Below are positions 63,976 through 64,000 of a stretch of DNA of 64,000 bases, one piece after another. Below the pieces are notes generated by a model, which ran no database searches, was not told the DNA's origin, and saw only the letters and a list, made by a program, of their open reading frames with translations. Location: contig ML682232.1 in assembly GCA_007922195.1 (NCBI GenBank), forward strand, positions 2,524,514 to 2,588,513, in the 5' to 3' direction. Numbering within the stretch: the first letter of the stretch is position 1; each line of letters opens with the position of its first letter. A program made the position numbers and the translations under genes. This DNA comes from Podocnemis expansa. Its lineage: Eukaryota > Chordata > Testudines > Podocnemididae.

Positions 63976-64000
63976 ATCATCTTTAATCATAGGTTCAATA

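Larger units (their letters stand above)
55661..64000 (-). other. UNC13C intron (upstream side, open at the right edge)
   Basis: No coding exon could be supported here. The stretch contains a hAT-like element with a minisatellite core (56533-57365), a tRNA/CR1 SINE end (58021-58140), a MIR relic (58370-58440), the gapped hairpin unit (59417-60157), an LTR-derived GC-rich block (60480-61100), two hAT elements (61111-62127 and 62367-62557) and a MITE (63547-63975). I see nothing recognisable in 55661-56530, 57370-58020, 58440-59415 and 62560-63540, apart from short old palindromic repeat traces near 63170-63240. Confidence 0.6.

Overview
This window looks like vertebrate nuclear DNA, most probably from a turtle (inference). 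The evidence is a 5'-truncated CR1 LINE, a tRNA-derived SINE with a CR1-like tail, MIR relics, many hAT-type and other small DNA transposons, and a family of short inverted-repeat units resembling Penelope-like element termini. There is no prokaryotic-style gene organisation. Most open frames in the window are chance or repeat-derived.

One real gene crosses the window on the minus strand: an UNC13 (Munc13) family gene, best matching UNC13C. Five consecutive exons are visible at 55660-55592, 54673-54584, 51559-51431, 31362-31229 and 6773-6688. Each has a consensus acceptor and donor, and the reading phases join without a break. Together they give 508 coding bases from the MUN region. Their introns measure 918 bp, 3,024 bp, 20,068 bp and 24,455 bp. 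Upstream and downstream exons were not found and probably lie outside the window.

The remaining 99% is intron filled with transposons. From left to right it holds: a MITE (3982-4399); old CR1 and MIR pieces; a solo LTR interrupted by a hairpin unit (9746-10512); hairpin units at 11.9 and 13.2 kb; a second solo LTR (15128-16157); nested MITEs (17268-17880); a MIR (21.1 kb); a 3.8 kb CR1 with ORF1 and ORF2 (21551-25325); GC-rich hAT elements at 25.6, 32.2 and 53.2 kb; further hairpin units at 29.7, 41.3, 52.4 and 59.4 kb; hAT elements at 35.3, 37.1, 47.3, 49.0, 56.5, 61.1 and 62.4 kb; and a TTTCGAAA-rich MITE at 63.5 kb.

The most interesting system is the hairpin family. Six copies are inverted duplications of a unit of roughly 70-140 bp. 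Each has a one-sided head of about 35 bp and is flanked by a 12-14 bp target-site duplication. Several arms carry a hammerhead-ribozyme-like core (CTGATGA or CTGAGGA, a GTGGG/CCCAC stem, GAAA, then a self-complementary AGCT). In the 59.4 kb copy the assembly has a 400-N gap exactly inside the palindrome. The flanking arms predict that only about 21 bases are missing.
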